Part shown: in pieces, positions 9,888 through 17,769 of the stretch
Layout: every line of letters starts with the position of its first letter
Numbering within the stretch: position 1 is the stretch's first letter
Origin: Roseobacter sp. MED193
GTDB taxonomy: Bacteria; Pseudomonadota; Alphaproteobacteria; Rhodobacterales; Rhodobacteraceae
Reading direction: 5' to 3'
Length of the DNA: 64,000 bases
Assembly: GCF_000152965.1 (NCBI RefSeq)
Contig: NZ_CH902583.1
Span: 1,637,072 to 1,701,071 of the forward strand
Translations under genes and position numbers: made by a program
The notes under the pieces: generated by a model
What the model was told of the DNA's origin: nothing
Seen by the model: the letters and a program-made list of their open reading frames with translations, nothing else
The model's database searches: none

Positions 9888-10049
9888 TCAGAATTTGTGC
9901 GAGACGCCGACGCGTGCATATCCCGAAACGCTCACCCCTGAAGAGGGGGCTGGTTCCGCCTTCTCAGCCTTGGGGGGCTGCGCATAGGACTGTGGCAGAT
10001 CGCAGGCAGACAGGGCAAACAGCCCCAGAACCAGTAGGAAACGGATCAT
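9888..10049 (-). CDS. Small lipoprotein directly upstream of lysA
   Basis: A 53-residue protein: signal segment FLLVLGLFALSAC with lipobox LSAC, then a mature tail of about 36 residues rich in Pro, Ala and Lys, ending in a beta-like stretch and a C-terminal Phe. ATG 10049 has AGGAG eleven bases upstream; the longer frame from 10070 has no better signal. Its position next to lysA matches that of LppL/LptM-type small lipoproteins in other proteobacteria, and its mature start CDLPQSY..PP loosely recalls the LptM start CGLKGPL..PP. Homology is not shown by this alone. Confidence 0.72.
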   Translation of the reverse strand: MIRFLLVLGLFALSACDLPQSYAQPPKAEKAEPAPSSGVSVSGYARVGVSHKF

Positions 10050-10129
10050 TGTATAAAGGCTCCTGCCCATCTTGCGTTTTGAATTGTTATGCGACGTCTT
10101 TGGCCGCTCTGGATGCCAGATCGTGTGGC

Positions 10130-10318
10130 TCAGAAACCAAGCGAGAGATTGAAAGGTCCCTTTTGCAATCCAACGGAGCCCCCTGCGTGGACGCCATTGT
10201 TGGAAACCCCAACCCCTGCGTTCAACGAGGGGCGCACGGGTTCACCATCCACGCCACAAGCGCTTAGACCGCCAGTCAAAACGGCGATCCCAATCAGTTT
10301 GAGCATCCAATTGTTCAT
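10130..10318 (-). CDS. Second small lipoprotein between argH and lysA
   Basis: A 62-residue protein with signal segment LKLIGIAVLTGGLSAC and lipobox LSAC. The mature part (about 42 residues) is Gly/Ser/Asn-rich with alternating hydrophobic residues and a C-terminal Phe, like a short outer-membrane beta hairpin. GGAG lies eight bases before ATG 10318. It lies 80 bp upstream of the other small lipoprotein, and both end in a beta-like segment plus Phe, so the two may be diverged paralogues. Function unknown; an envelope location is the only supported claim. Confidence 0.72.
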   Translation of the reverse strand: MNNWMLKLIGIAVLTGGLSACGVDGEPVRPSLNAGVGVSNNGVHAGGSVGLQKGPFNLSLGF

Positions 10319-10360
10319 TGTGGCATCTCCAAAAACCGGCCCGGTTCTTACTGAGCCTAG

Positions 10361-10387
10361 ATGGGCAACATGGGCAACATGGGCAAC
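10361..10387. repeat. Three tandem copies of a 9-bp unit
   Basis: ATGGGCAAC occurs three times in perfect tandem in the 116-bp gap between argH and the small lipoprotein gene. It is non-coding here and possibly slippage-prone. Confidence 0.9.
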
Positions 10388-10434
10388 ATTTCAAGGCCGC
10401 CCATGGCCAATTTATCTTCTCTGCAGTCGCCCGG

Positions 10435-11829
10435 TTAGGCCTCCAGTATGGCGGTCCAGCGTGCCACCTGGGCGCGCACCTGCGCGGGGGCAGTCCCACC
10501 GTAGGACATGCGCGAGTTTACCGAGTTTTCCACGCCAAGAACAGTAAAGACATCGGCGGTGATCTCTGCATGTACGCCCTGCATGTCCTCCAGCGTCAGA
10601 TCCGGCAGATCGCAGCCGCGTGCCTCAGCCATTGCCACCAGCGATCCGGTCACGTGATGGGCATCGCGGAACGGCAGCCCCAGCACCCGAACCAGCCAAT
10701 CGGCCAGATCAGTCGCGGTAGAGAAACCGGTTCCAGCAGCGGCAGCCAGCTCGGCCCGGTTGCCGGTCATATCCTTGACCATGCCTTCCATCGCAGCGAG
10801 CGCCAGCATCCAGCTGTCGGCGGCGTCAAAGACCTGCTCTTTGTCTTCCTGCATGTCTTTGGAATAGGCCAGCGGCAGACCCTTCATCACCATCATCAGC
10901 GCGGTGTTGGCGCCAAAAATCCGACCCACCTTGGCGCGGATCAGCTCGGCCGCATCCGGGTTTTTCTTTTGCGGCATGATCGAGGAGCCGGTGGAGAAGC
11001 GATCCGACAGGGTCACAAAGCGGAACTGCGCCGAGGACCAGATCACCAGCTCTTCGGCAAAGCGCGACAGGTGCACGGCGCTGATCGAGGCGGCCGACAG
11101 GAACTCCAGCGCAAAGTCACGGTCCGAGACCGCATCCAGCGAATTGGCAGCAGGACGGTCAAAGCCCAGCGCCGCTGCGGTCATGTCGCGATCGATCGGA
11201 AAGGAAGTGCCTGCGAGGGCCGCTGCGCCCAAAGGCGATTCGTTCATCCGCTTGCGCGCGTCGCGGACCCGGCTCAGATCGCGGCCGAACATCTCAACAT
11301 AGGCCATCATGTGATGGCCCCAGGTCACCGGCTGCGCCACCTGCAGATGGGTAAAGCCGGGCATGGCCCAATCCGCCCCTGCTTCGGCCTGGCTCAGCAA
11401 GGCCCGGATCAGCGCCAACAGGCCCGACTCGGCAGCGTCCAGTTGATCGCGCACCCAGAGTTTGAAATCCGTCGCCACCTGATCGTTGCGCGACCGCCCC
11501 GTGTGCAGACGGCCTGCCGGCTCGCCGATCACCTCTTTCAGGCGGGCTTCGACATTCATATGGATGTCTTCCAGCGCGGTGGAGAACTGGAAGGTGCCGT
11601 TCTCGATCTCTGACAAGACCGTGAGCAGCCCTTCCCGAATTGCCTCGGCGTCGTTATCGCTTATAACGCCTGTTGCGGCCAACATCGCTGCATGGGCCCT
11701 GGAGCCAGCAATGTCCTGGGCAGCCATCCGTTTGTCAAAACCGATCGAGGCGTTGATCGCCTCCATGATCGCGTCTGGGCCAGCGGCGAAACGGCCGCCC
11801 CACATCTGGTTCGAGGCTTGATCTGTCAT
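10435..11829 (-). CDS. argH: Argininosuccinate lyase
   Basis: Cleaves argininosuccinate to arginine and fumarate, the last step of arginine synthesis; cytoplasmic homotetramer, 464 residues. Seen: NQMWGGRF at residues 7-14, [12 protein letters not shown] near 115, and the fumarase/aspartase signature [12 protein letters not shown] with the catalytic Ser loop near 285. ATG 11829 gives the normal length; the open frame to 12036 is an unsupported extension that overlaps the divergent tlpA. Only 20 bp separates the argH and tlpA start codons, so their promoters must overlap the opposite gene. Confidence 0.96.
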   Translation of the reverse strand: MTDQASNQMWGGRFAAGPDAIMEAINASIGFDKRMAAQDIAGSRAHAAMLAATGVISDNDAEAIREGLLTVLSEIENGTFQFSTALEDIHMNVEARLKEVIGEPAGRLHTGRSRNDQVATDFKLWVRDQLDAAESGLLALIRALLSQAEAGADWAMPGFTHLQVAQPVTWGHHMMAYVEMFGRDLSRVRDARKRMNESPLGAAALAGTSFPIDRDMTAAALGFDRPAANSLDAVSDRDFALEFLSAASISAVHLSRFAEELVIWSSAQFRFVTLSDRFSTGSSIMPQKKNPDAAELIRAKVGRIFGANTALMMVMKGLPLAYSKDMQEDKEQVFDAADSWMLALAAMEGMVKDMTGNRAELAAAAGTGFSTATDLADWLVRVLGLPFRDAHHVTGSLVAMAEARGCDLPDLTLEDMQGVHAEITADVFTVLGVENSVNSRMSYGGTAPAQVRAQVARWTAILEA

Positions 11830-11849
11830 GGTGGAATCCCGGAGATAAT

Positions 11850-12413
11850 ATGCGTCTGTTACGTCATCTTTCCCTTTATATCGCCCTGGGCCTGGGTGCA
11901 AATGCGGCGTCTGCTGCAGATGTTGCACAACTGGAAGCCCTGCGCGCCGATAGCCTGAAACGACTGGTGGTGCATGCTGAGCCCCGCGATGTCTCTGAAG
12001 CTTCGTTTTTCCTGGAGGACGACAGCGGCACGGCAACTTTGCAGGACTACAAGGGCAAGGTGGTTCTACTGAACTTCTGGGCCACCTGGTGCGCCCCCTG
12101 CCGCAAGGAAATGCCGCAGATCGCCGAACTGCAAGAAGAGTTCGGCGGCGATGACTTTGAGGTCCTGACCATTGCTGCCGGGCGCAACTCCCCGGCTGGC
12201 ATCCTCAAATTTTTCGAGGAAAACGGCATCACCAACCTGCCGCGCCACCAGGATCCCAAACAGGCCCTGGCGCGTGAAATGGCGGTGATTGGCCTGCCCA
12301 TCACAGTGCTGCTGGATCGCGAGGGTAAAGAGGTTGCCCGCCTGCTGGGCGACGCCGAATGGAATTCCGAGAGCGCTAAGGCCATCGTGGCCGCAATGAT
12401 CGAAGCCGAGTAA
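11850..12413 (+). CDS. TlpA-family periplasmic thiol-disulfide oxidoreductase
   Basis: A 187-residue protein with a signal peptide (about residues 1-23, ending ANAASAA), a thioredoxin fold and the redox motif WCAPC in [15 protein letters not shown] near residue 77. The cis-Pro loop is GLPITVLLD. TlpA proteins usually keep cytochrome c oxidase copper sites or c-type cytochrome cysteines reduced in the periplasm; the target here is not evident. GGAGA lies a few bases before ATG. In Rhodobacterales tlpA beside argH is a common arrangement, which may reflect shared promoters rather than function. Confidence 0.92.
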   Translation: MRLLRHLSLYIALGLGANAASAADVAQLEALRADSLKRLVVHAEPRDVSEASFFLEDDSGTATLQDYKGKVVLLNFWATWCAPCRKEMPQIAELQEEFGGDDFEVLTIAAGRNSPAGILKFFEENGITNLPRHQDPKQALAREMAVIGLPITVLLDREGKEVARLLGDAEWNSESAKAIVAAMIEAE

Positions 12414-12697
12414 CCCCACCGCTTGGCGGCTCGGGCTGAGAGAACCTCTGCCTGAGCCACGACAGCTGCATGTCCTTCCCGCCTTTTGCATCCGTCAATT
12501 GTATGCACGAAGGCCCCCTCCCACATTCTCCTGCCCTTGTATGCCAACCGCGAAATGCTGCCTGAATAGCCTGCCTGTTCAAGGGTGGCTAAACTTGGTC
12601 TCAGGCTTGTGAGGGCGCCTTCCCCTACGCCACCTTTGACAGCGAGGCCCTTCGGCCACCATTCTGTCCTGCAAATGGCGTGACTAGGGAGGGGACA

Positions 12698-13141
12698 ATG
12701 CCGCTGGAACTTTTGTTGATCCTCGTTGTGGGGGGCATCAGCGCGATTGCGCTGCTCTTGCACCTGAGCGGGCGTTCAAAGTCTAAGGTCATGACAGAAC
12801 CCCAGGCCCGCGACGCCTGGATGAGGCAGTTTCCCGAAAGCCCAATTGCCGACCTGACCCTGGCTAGGGACGGCCATGCAGCCGTAATCCGGACTGCCGA
12901 CGATAGCGCGCCGCTGGGCCTGGTCTGGTCCTTTGGGACCGATACCGTGGCCCGGTTTCTGGAAGATGCCAAATTGAGCCCCTGCAAAAAGGGACTGCAC
13001 CTTCGCCTTGCGGATTTTTCGGCCCCGGCCGTGCATCTGCACCTGGACCAGCCCGAAGCCATGCTCTGGCAAGGCATGATCGAGGGGGCATCGGCCCCGC
13101 AAAGCCACCCGCAAAATCATCCCCCAGTACAAGAGGTGTAA
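12698..13141 (+). CDS. Hypothetical single-pass membrane protein
   Basis: A 147-residue protein: N-terminal hydrophobic helix (about residues 3-22), then a soluble domain with one cysteine and a Pro/His/Gln-rich tail. I recognise no domain. ATG 12698 is preceded by GGGAGGGG; a frame opening 18 bases earlier lacks such a site. It ends three bases before the sterol-desaturase-like gene, so the two are almost certainly co-transcribed and the protein may assist that membrane enzyme. The 284 bp upstream of it hold no gene that I can support. Confidence 0.75.
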   Translation: MPLELLLILVVGGISAIALLLHLSGRSKSKVMTEPQARDAWMRQFPESPIADLTLARDGHAAVIRTADDSAPLGLVWSFGTDTVARFLEDAKLSPCKKGLHLRLADFSAPAVHLHLDQPEAMLWQGMIEGASAPQSHPQNHPPVQEV

Positions 13142-13144
13142 GCC

Positions 13145-14068
13145 ATGGACACGATCTCTTTTCCGGATGTGACGCAATTGGCGGTGCCCATTTTTATCGC
13201 CGCCATTCTGGGTGAATTTCTTTGGATCGCCCTCAAGGGGCGCGGCGGGCGCTACGAGACCCGCGATGCAGTGACCTCGCTGATCATGGGGGCCGGCAGC
13301 GTCGCCTCGGGCATCCTGTTGGGTTTTATCGCCTGGGGATTCTTTATGGTGCTGTGGGAGATCACGCCGCTGGATCTGGGTACCTCGATCGGGGTGATCA
13401 TCTTGTGCTTTGTGCTGGATGATCTGCGCTATTACTGGGTGCACCGCTTTGGCCACCGCATTCGCTGGGTCTGGGCGAGCCACGTCAATCACCACTCGAG
13501 CCAGCACTACAATCTGACCACGGCGTTGCGCCAGACCTGGACCGGCACTTTCACCTTTATGATGGTGGTACGGGCGCCGCTTGTGTTGTTGGGATTTCAC
13601 CCGGCCTTGGTGCTCTTTGTCGGCGGCATCAACCTCGTCTACCAGTTCTGGATCCATACCGAAGCCATTGGCAAGATGCCCCGTTGGTTTGAAGCGGTGA
13701 TGAATACCCCCAGCCACCATCGCGCCCACCATGGCCGCAACCCCCGTTATCTGGATTGCAACTATGCCGGCGTATTTATCATCTGGGACAAAATGTTCGG
13801 AACCTTTGTGCCCGAGCAAGACAGCGACCCGGTGGACTACGGGCTGGTCTACAATATCGCCACGTTTAACCCTCTACGGGTCGCATTTCATGAATGGGTG
13901 GCGATCTACCAAGACGTGACCCAGCCCGGGCTGAGCCTAAAAGAGCGCCTGCTCTATGCGCTGGCGCCCCCCGGCTATAGTCATGATGGCAGTCGCGACA
14001 CCTCAGAGACCATCAAGGCCAAGCATTTGGCCCGCCAGCCGCAAGACAGCGGCACACCTGGCTTTTAG
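13145..14068 (+). CDS. Sterol desaturase / fatty-acid hydroxylase superfamily protein
   Basis: Integral membrane di-iron enzyme, 307 residues. Seen: hydrophobic helices (about 10-25, 48-75, 80-100), then the histidine clusters HRFGH (about residue 101), HVNHHSSQH (about 114-122) and later TPSHHRAHHGRN (about 195), which form the di-iron site in this superfamily. Members hydroxylate or desaturate lipids such as fatty acids, carotenoids or sterol-like compounds; substrate unknown here. It starts three bases after the upstream membrane protein gene. The C-terminal 60 residues are soluble. Confidence 0.88.
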   Translation: MDTISFPDVTQLAVPIFIAAILGEFLWIALKGRGGRYETRDAVTSLIMGAGSVASGILLGFIAWGFFMVLWEITPLDLGTSIGVIILCFVLDDLRYYWVHRFGHRIRWVWASHVNHHSSQHYNLTTALRQTWTGTFTFMMVVRAPLVLLGFHPALVLFVGGINLVYQFWIHTEAIGKMPRWFEAVMNTPSHHRAHHGRNPRYLDCNYAGVFIIWDKMFGTFVPEQDSDPVDYGLVYNIATFNPLRVAFHEWVAIYQDVTQPGLSLKERLLYALAPPGYSHDGSRDTSETIKAKHLARQPQDSGTPGF

Positions 14069-14117
14069 TCCCCAGGCTGGCAGCCACAGCCGCGCACCAG
14101 TGCCTCAGCGTTTGGTA

Positions 14118-14130
14118 AAACTTTAAGTTT
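14118..14130. promoter_or_regulatory. Short AT-rich inverted repeat upstream of the EAL gene
   Basis: AAACTT and AAGTTT flank a single T, a perfect 6-1-6 dyad in an AT-rich patch 81 bp before the EAL start. It could be an operator; no regulator is assigned. Confidence 0.3.
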
Positions 14131-14211
14131 AAGCCTCAATTCACCCTTTTGCGCGACAGTGCCCGATGACGCATTGTTTTCCCAGAAGACGTCAGCAGCA
14201 GGAGGCATCAC

Positions 14212-15054
14212 GTGGTCAATAAGCGCAAACTAAAACGGGCCAATATGGCCGAAGGATCTGACAATCCGCTTTCCGCGGCGGTTGTGTCGCGCGACCGCTC
14301 GACCCTGGACATGGTGGCAGAGGCGGTAAAACACAATCAAACGATGCTCGCCTACCAGCCTGTCATGCAGGCCATGCCGCCCCATGGCATCGCCTTTTAC
14401 GAGGGCTACATCCGGGTTCTGGACGCCACCGATCGGGTCATCCCAGCGCGGGACTTTATGCATGTGGTCTATGACAAGGAAATCGGGCGTGAGCTGGATT
14501 GTCTCGCCTTGCAGCACGGCTTGCGCGCCCTGGCCCGCTCACCGCAGATTCGCCTCTCGATCAATATGTCCGCGCGCTCCATTGGCTATAGCCGCTGGTC
14601 CAAAGTCCTGGACAACTTCCTGAAAAAGGACGCCACAATTGGCGAACGTCTGGTGTTGGAAATCACCGAGGCTTCGGCCATGGCAGCCCCTGAGCTGGTT
14701 ATCGACTTTATGGACCGGATGCAGAAACACGGCATCGCCTTTGCGCTGGACAATTTTGGCGCGGGCACCACAGCCATTGCCCATTTCCGCGACTTCTACT
14801 TTGATGCAGTCAAAATTGACGGGCAATTTATCCGAGGGATCTGTAACAATCCCGACAATCAGGCTGTCGTGCGTGCGCTCGTCGGCATCGCCAAGCAGTT
14901 TGACATGCTGATCGTCGCAGAATCTGTCGAAACCCAGGAAGAGGCTGAATATCTGGTTTCAATTGGGGTCGATTGCCTTCAGGGGTTCCTTTATGGCGCA
15001 CCAACTGTTTCCCCGCCCTGGCTGGAAGACATGAAGCAACGCAATCGCGCCTGA
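14212..15054 (+). CDS. EAL-domain protein with altered metal-binding motif
   Basis: A stand-alone EAL domain of 280 residues with no sensor domain, TM helix or GGDEF. EAL proteins hydrolyse cyclic di-GMP or bind it as receptors. Positions aligned by eye: EGY for EAL at 64-66, NMS at 118-120, EITE at 150-153, DNFGAG for the usual DDFGTG at 180-185, KID at 201-203, ESVE at 237-240, LQGF at 256-259. The catalytic Glu, Asn, Lys and Gln are kept, but the second loop-6 Asp is Asn, so activity is doubtful. GTG start with GGAGG nine bases before it. Confidence 0.88.
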   Translation: MVNKRKLKRANMAEGSDNPLSAAVVSRDRSTLDMVAEAVKHNQTMLAYQPVMQAMPPHGIAFYEGYIRVLDATDRVIPARDFMHVVYDKEIGRELDCLALQHGLRALARSPQIRLSINMSARSIGYSRWSKVLDNFLKKDATIGERLVLEITEASAMAAPELVIDFMDRMQKHGIAFALDNFGAGTTAIAHFRDFYFDAVKIDGQFIRGICNNPDNQAVVRALVGIAKQFDMLIVAESVETQEEAEYLVSIGVDCLQGFLYGAPTVSPPWLEDMKQRNRA

Positions 15055-15124
15055 CACCGAGACCTGCAGGGCCTCTGCTAAGATATTGTCTTGCCATAGG
15101 AATACGCTGCATCGCAGCGAAATT

Positions 15125-15148
15125 AGCTCCGCCTTTGCGCGGAGCTTT
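15125..15148 (+). terminator. Probable terminator after the EAL gene
   Basis: An 8-bp stem (AGCTCCGC with GCGGAGCT, 15125-15132 and 15139-15146) followed by a weak T tract, 70 bp after the stop codon. Confidence 0.65.
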
Positions 15149-15203
15149 GCGTTTCTGACTTATGCCAGTTGACTCGGACCTAAGCCCTGGGACACCCTGT
15201 CAA

Positions 15204-15221
15204 TTGCTGCAACTGCAGCAA
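15204..15221. promoter_or_regulatory. PhaR-like operator dyad upstream of phaA
   Basis: TTGCTGCA-AC-TGCAGCAA is a perfect 8-2-8 dyad containing CTGC-N4-GCAG, 113 bp before phaA. PhaR of Paracoccus denitrificans binds TGC/GCA-rich sites of this type at polyhydroxyalkanoate genes. That it is a PhaR site here is inference. Confidence 0.6.
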
Positions 15222-15334
15222 GACGCTATACCTGTCCCGAATAGGGAGGTGGAGAGGTGACATTCTGCGGTCAGTCAAAAACCGCGGGCTCCCTGATCTT
15301 CACATGGAATTTGATGGCAGAGGACCAAAAATAA

Positions 15335-16510
15335 ATGACCAATGTTGTAATTGCATCCGCCGCGCGTACCGCCGTCGGCAGTTTTGGCGGCGCATTCGCC
15401 AATACGCCCGCCCATGATCTGGGCCGTGCTGTGCTGGAAGCCGTGGTAGAGCGCGCAGGCGTCGACAAAGCCGAGGTCTCTGAGACCATCCTGGGTCAGG
15501 TTCTGACCGCCGCTCAGGGGCAAAACCCGGCACGTCAGGCCCATGTCAATGCTGGCCTACCGCAGGAAAGCTCTGCTTGGGGCATCAACCAGGTCTGTGG
15601 CTCTGGCCTGCGCGCCGTGGCCCTGGGTGCTCAGCACGTCCAGCTGGGCGATGCCGCGATTGTCTGTGCCGGAGGTCAGGAAAACATGACCCTATCGCCC
15701 CATGCTGCCGCCCTGCGCGCTGGCCACAAAATGGGCGATATGAAATATATCGACACCATGATCCGCGATGGTCTGTGGGATGCCTTCAATGGCTACCACA
15801 TGGGCCAGACCGCCGAAAATGTTGCTGACAAATGGCAGATCTCGCGCGAGATGCAGGACGAGTTCGCGGTTGCCAGCCAGAACAAAGCTGAAGCCGCGCA
15901 AAAAGCCGGCAAATTCGCCGATGAAATTGCGGCCTTCACCATCAAGACCCGCAAAGGCGAGATCGTGGTGGATCAGGACGAATATATCCGTCACGGCGCA
16001 ACCATGGAAGCCATGCAGAAACTGCGCCCTGCCTTCACCAAAGAGGGCTCTGTCACCGCAGCCAATGCTTCCGGTCTCAACGATGGTGCTGCTGCCACAC
16101 TGTTGATGAGCGCCGATGACGCCGAGAAACGCGGTATTGAGCCCCTGGCCCGTATTGCCTCTTACGCTACGGCTGGCCTGGACCCGTCGATCATGGGCGT
16201 TGGCCCGATCTATGCCTCGCGCAAAGCGCTCGACAAGGCGGGCTGGTCCGTCAGCGATCTGGATTTGGTCGAGGCCAATGAGGCCTTTGCCGCCCAGGCC
16301 TGCGCCGTCAACAAGGACATGGGCTGGGATCCTGCCATCGTCAATGTCAACGGCGGTGCTATTGCTATTGGCCACCCCATCGGCGCCTCGGGCTGCCGGG
16401 TGCTGAACACGCTGCTGTTTGAAATGAAGCGGCGCGGCGCCAAGAAAGGTCTTGCCACCCTCTGCATCGGCGGTGGCATGGGCGTTGCCATGTGTCTGGA
16501 GCGCCCATAA
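15335..16510 (+). CDS. phaA: Acetyl-CoA C-acetyltransferase (beta-ketothiolase)
   Basis: Condenses two acetyl-CoA to acetoacetyl-CoA, the first step of poly-3-hydroxybutyrate synthesis and reversible in acetoacetate use; 391 residues, normal thiolase length. Seen: acyl-accepting Cys in NQVCGSGLRA near residue 88, NEAFAAQ near 318, GGAIAIGHPIGASG with the catalytic His near 349, and the second Cys in TLCIGGGMG near 379. AGAGGA lies about eleven bases before ATG. It is followed by phaB, but a strong terminator lies between, so the pair may be expressed separately or by read-through. Confidence 0.95.
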   Translation: MTNVVIASAARTAVGSFGGAFANTPAHDLGRAVLEAVVERAGVDKAEVSETILGQVLTAAQGQNPARQAHVNAGLPQESSAWGINQVCGSGLRAVALGAQHVQLGDAAIVCAGGQENMTLSPHAAALRAGHKMGDMKYIDTMIRDGLWDAFNGYHMGQTAENVADKWQISREMQDEFAVASQNKAEAAQKAGKFADEIAAFTIKTRKGEIVVDQDEYIRHGATMEAMQKLRPAFTKEGSVTAANASGLNDGAAATLLMSADDAEKRGIEPLARIASYATAGLDPSIMGVGPIYASRKALDKAGWSVSDLDLVEANEAFAAQACAVNKDMGWDPAIVNVNGGAIAIGHPIGASGCRVLNTLLFEMKRRGAKKGLATLCIGGGMGVAMCLERP

Positions 16511-16536
16511 CGGAGCGTTCGTCTTTGACATAGAAC

Positions 16537-16561
16537 AGGGCGCCAATTTGGCGCCCTTTTT
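16537..16561 (+). terminator. Rho-independent terminator of phaA
   Basis: An 8-bp GC-rich stem (16537-16544 with 16550-16557), AT loop that can also pair, then TTTT. It starts 27 bp after the stop. Confidence 0.88.
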
Positions 16562-16578
16562 ATTGTAACACCGGCCTT

Positions 16579-16632
16579 TTGCTGCAAGTGCGACAATTTA
16601 CGCGGCATTGCGGCAAAAATCCATTGCGCAAT
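16579..16632. promoter_or_regulatory. TGC/GCA-rich operator-like region upstream of phaB
   Basis: TTGCTGCAA (16579-16587, a TTGC-N-GCAA dyad) and the perfect palindrome ATTGCGCAAT (16623-16632) lie in the 140 bp between the phaA terminator and phaB. Same letter pattern as the dyad before phaA, so a shared PhaR-type regulator is inferred. Confidence 0.5.
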
Positions 16633-16701
16633 ATTGTTGCGTAAAGCATTATCAATGGGTAGCAAGATTACCGAGAGAATCTCGAATTGGAGGAAGACTG
16701 A

Positions 16702-17424
16702 ATGGCACGTACTGCACTCGTCACCGGCGGCTCACGCGGCATTGGCGCAGCAATTTCGCAGGCCCTAAAGGACCAGGGCTGCACTGTGGCCGCGACCTAC
16801 GCGGGCAACGACGAAGCGGCGGCAAAGTTCACCGAAGAAACCGGCATCAAGACCTACAAATGGAACGTTGGTTCATATGAGGAAAGCCAGGCAGGCATCG
16901 CCCAGGTTGAGGCCGATTTGGGCCCTATCGACATCGTGGTCGCCAATGCCGGCATCACCCGCGACGCGCCCTTCCACAAGATGACACCCCAACAGTGGCA
17001 GGAGGTCATCGACACCAACCTCACCGGCGTGTTCAACACCGTCCACCCGATCTGGCCCGGCATGCGCGAGCGCAAATTTGGCCGTGTCATCGTGATCTCT
17101 TCGATCAATGGTCAAAAGGGCCAGTTTGCCCAGGCAAACTATGCAGCGACCAAGGCCGGAGACCTGGGAATCGTCAAGTCCCTCGCGCAGGAGGGTGCGC
17201 GCGCCGGCATCACCGCCAATGCGATCTGCCCTGGCTATATCGCCACTGAAATGGTCATGGCTGTGCCAGAAAAGGTCCGCGATTCGATCGTGGCGCAAAT
17301 CCCAACAGGTCGTCTGGGTGAGCCCGAAGAAATCGCCCGCTGCGTCGCTTTCCTGGCTTCAGACGACTCGGGCTTCATCAATGGCTCTACTATCTCGGCC
17401 AATGGCGGTCAGTTCTTCGTCTGA
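16702..17424 (+). CDS. phaB: Acetoacetyl-CoA reductase
   Basis: NADPH-dependent reduction of acetoacetyl-CoA to (R)-3-hydroxybutyryl-CoA, the monomer for PHB synthase; 240 residues, short-chain dehydrogenase. Seen: TGGSRGIGAA cofactor loop at residues 8-17, NAGIT near 85, catalytic Ser in VISSINGQKGQ near 136, and YAATKAG (Tyr/Lys pair) near 149-155. GGAGG lies seven bases before ATG. A terminator follows at 17447. Synthase phaC and phasins are not in the window. Confidence 0.95.
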   Translation: MARTALVTGGSRGIGAAISQALKDQGCTVAATYAGNDEAAAKFTEETGIKTYKWNVGSYEESQAGIAQVEADLGPIDIVVANAGITRDAPFHKMTPQQWQEVIDTNLTGVFNTVHPIWPGMRERKFGRVIVISSINGQKGQFAQANYAATKAGDLGIVKSLAQEGARAGITANAICPGYIATEMVMAVPEKVRDSIVAQIPTGRLGEPEEIARCVAFLASDDSGFINGSTISANGGQFFV

Positions 17425-17446
17425 TTTTGCCTCTGCACAAAGAAGC

Positions 17447-17478
17447 AAGGGCCGGTCTTTACAGACCGGCCCTTTTTT
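17447..17478 (+). terminator. Rho-independent terminator of phaB
   Basis: Perfect 12-bp stem (17447-17458 with 17463-17474), TTAC loop, then TTTT. Confidence 0.92.
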
Positions 17479-17499
17479 AATCCCGTAAGAACATGTGCA

Positions 17500-17655
17500 C
17501 TATGCCCAGCGGGAAATTCCAAAACCTGCGGTCCTTGTGGTGCCGGATTTACGTGACCCAAACACCCAGGCCAGGATCGAAAACAGCGCCTGGCTGCGCT
17601 CCGCATGAGCACGTTCCATCGCCTGCTTGACGTTACTATTTGCTGAGTATCCCAT
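17500..17655 (-). CDS. Small conserved-looking protein, 51 residues
   Basis: A 52-codon frame between phaB and the LysR gene, starting with ATG 17655 with GGAGG eight bases upstream and ending at TAG 17500. The product begins MGYSANSNVKQAME, has an amphipathic helix with AHAERSQALF and a hydrophobic turn SILAWVFG, and ends basic with RWA. The good ribosome-binding site and codon use support a real gene; the type (a short helix plus WVFG-like segment) is familiar from Rhodobacterales small hypotheticals, but I cannot name a family. It diverges from the LysR gene across 114 bp. Confidence 0.68.
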   Translation of the reverse strand: MGYSANSNVKQAMERAHAERSQALFSILAWVFGSRKSGTTRTAGFGISRWA

Positions 17656-17769
17656 CGTATCGGCCTCCGTTCGGATCAATAATGTCTATCTGAAACCAAT
17701 ATGCCCCTTTAAGCTAAAAGCCACAAACGAGACTTTCCAAAGCTTCAGTTAAATATTACTTGTGTGAAC

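Noticed and set aside
10318-11613. 431-codon plus-strand frame opposite argH
   Set aside because: Antisense to argH with no recognisable product; a composition artefact.
12414-12697. A small gene or strong promoter in the 284-bp gap after tlpA
   Set aside because: No coherent frame; a TTGACA at 12636 has only a poor -10 (CATTCT, 18-bp spacer), so it is not reported as a promoter.
12776-13819. 347-codon minus-strand frame
   Set aside because: Antisense to two well-supported genes including the sterol-desaturase-like enzyme, whose His motifs are clear.
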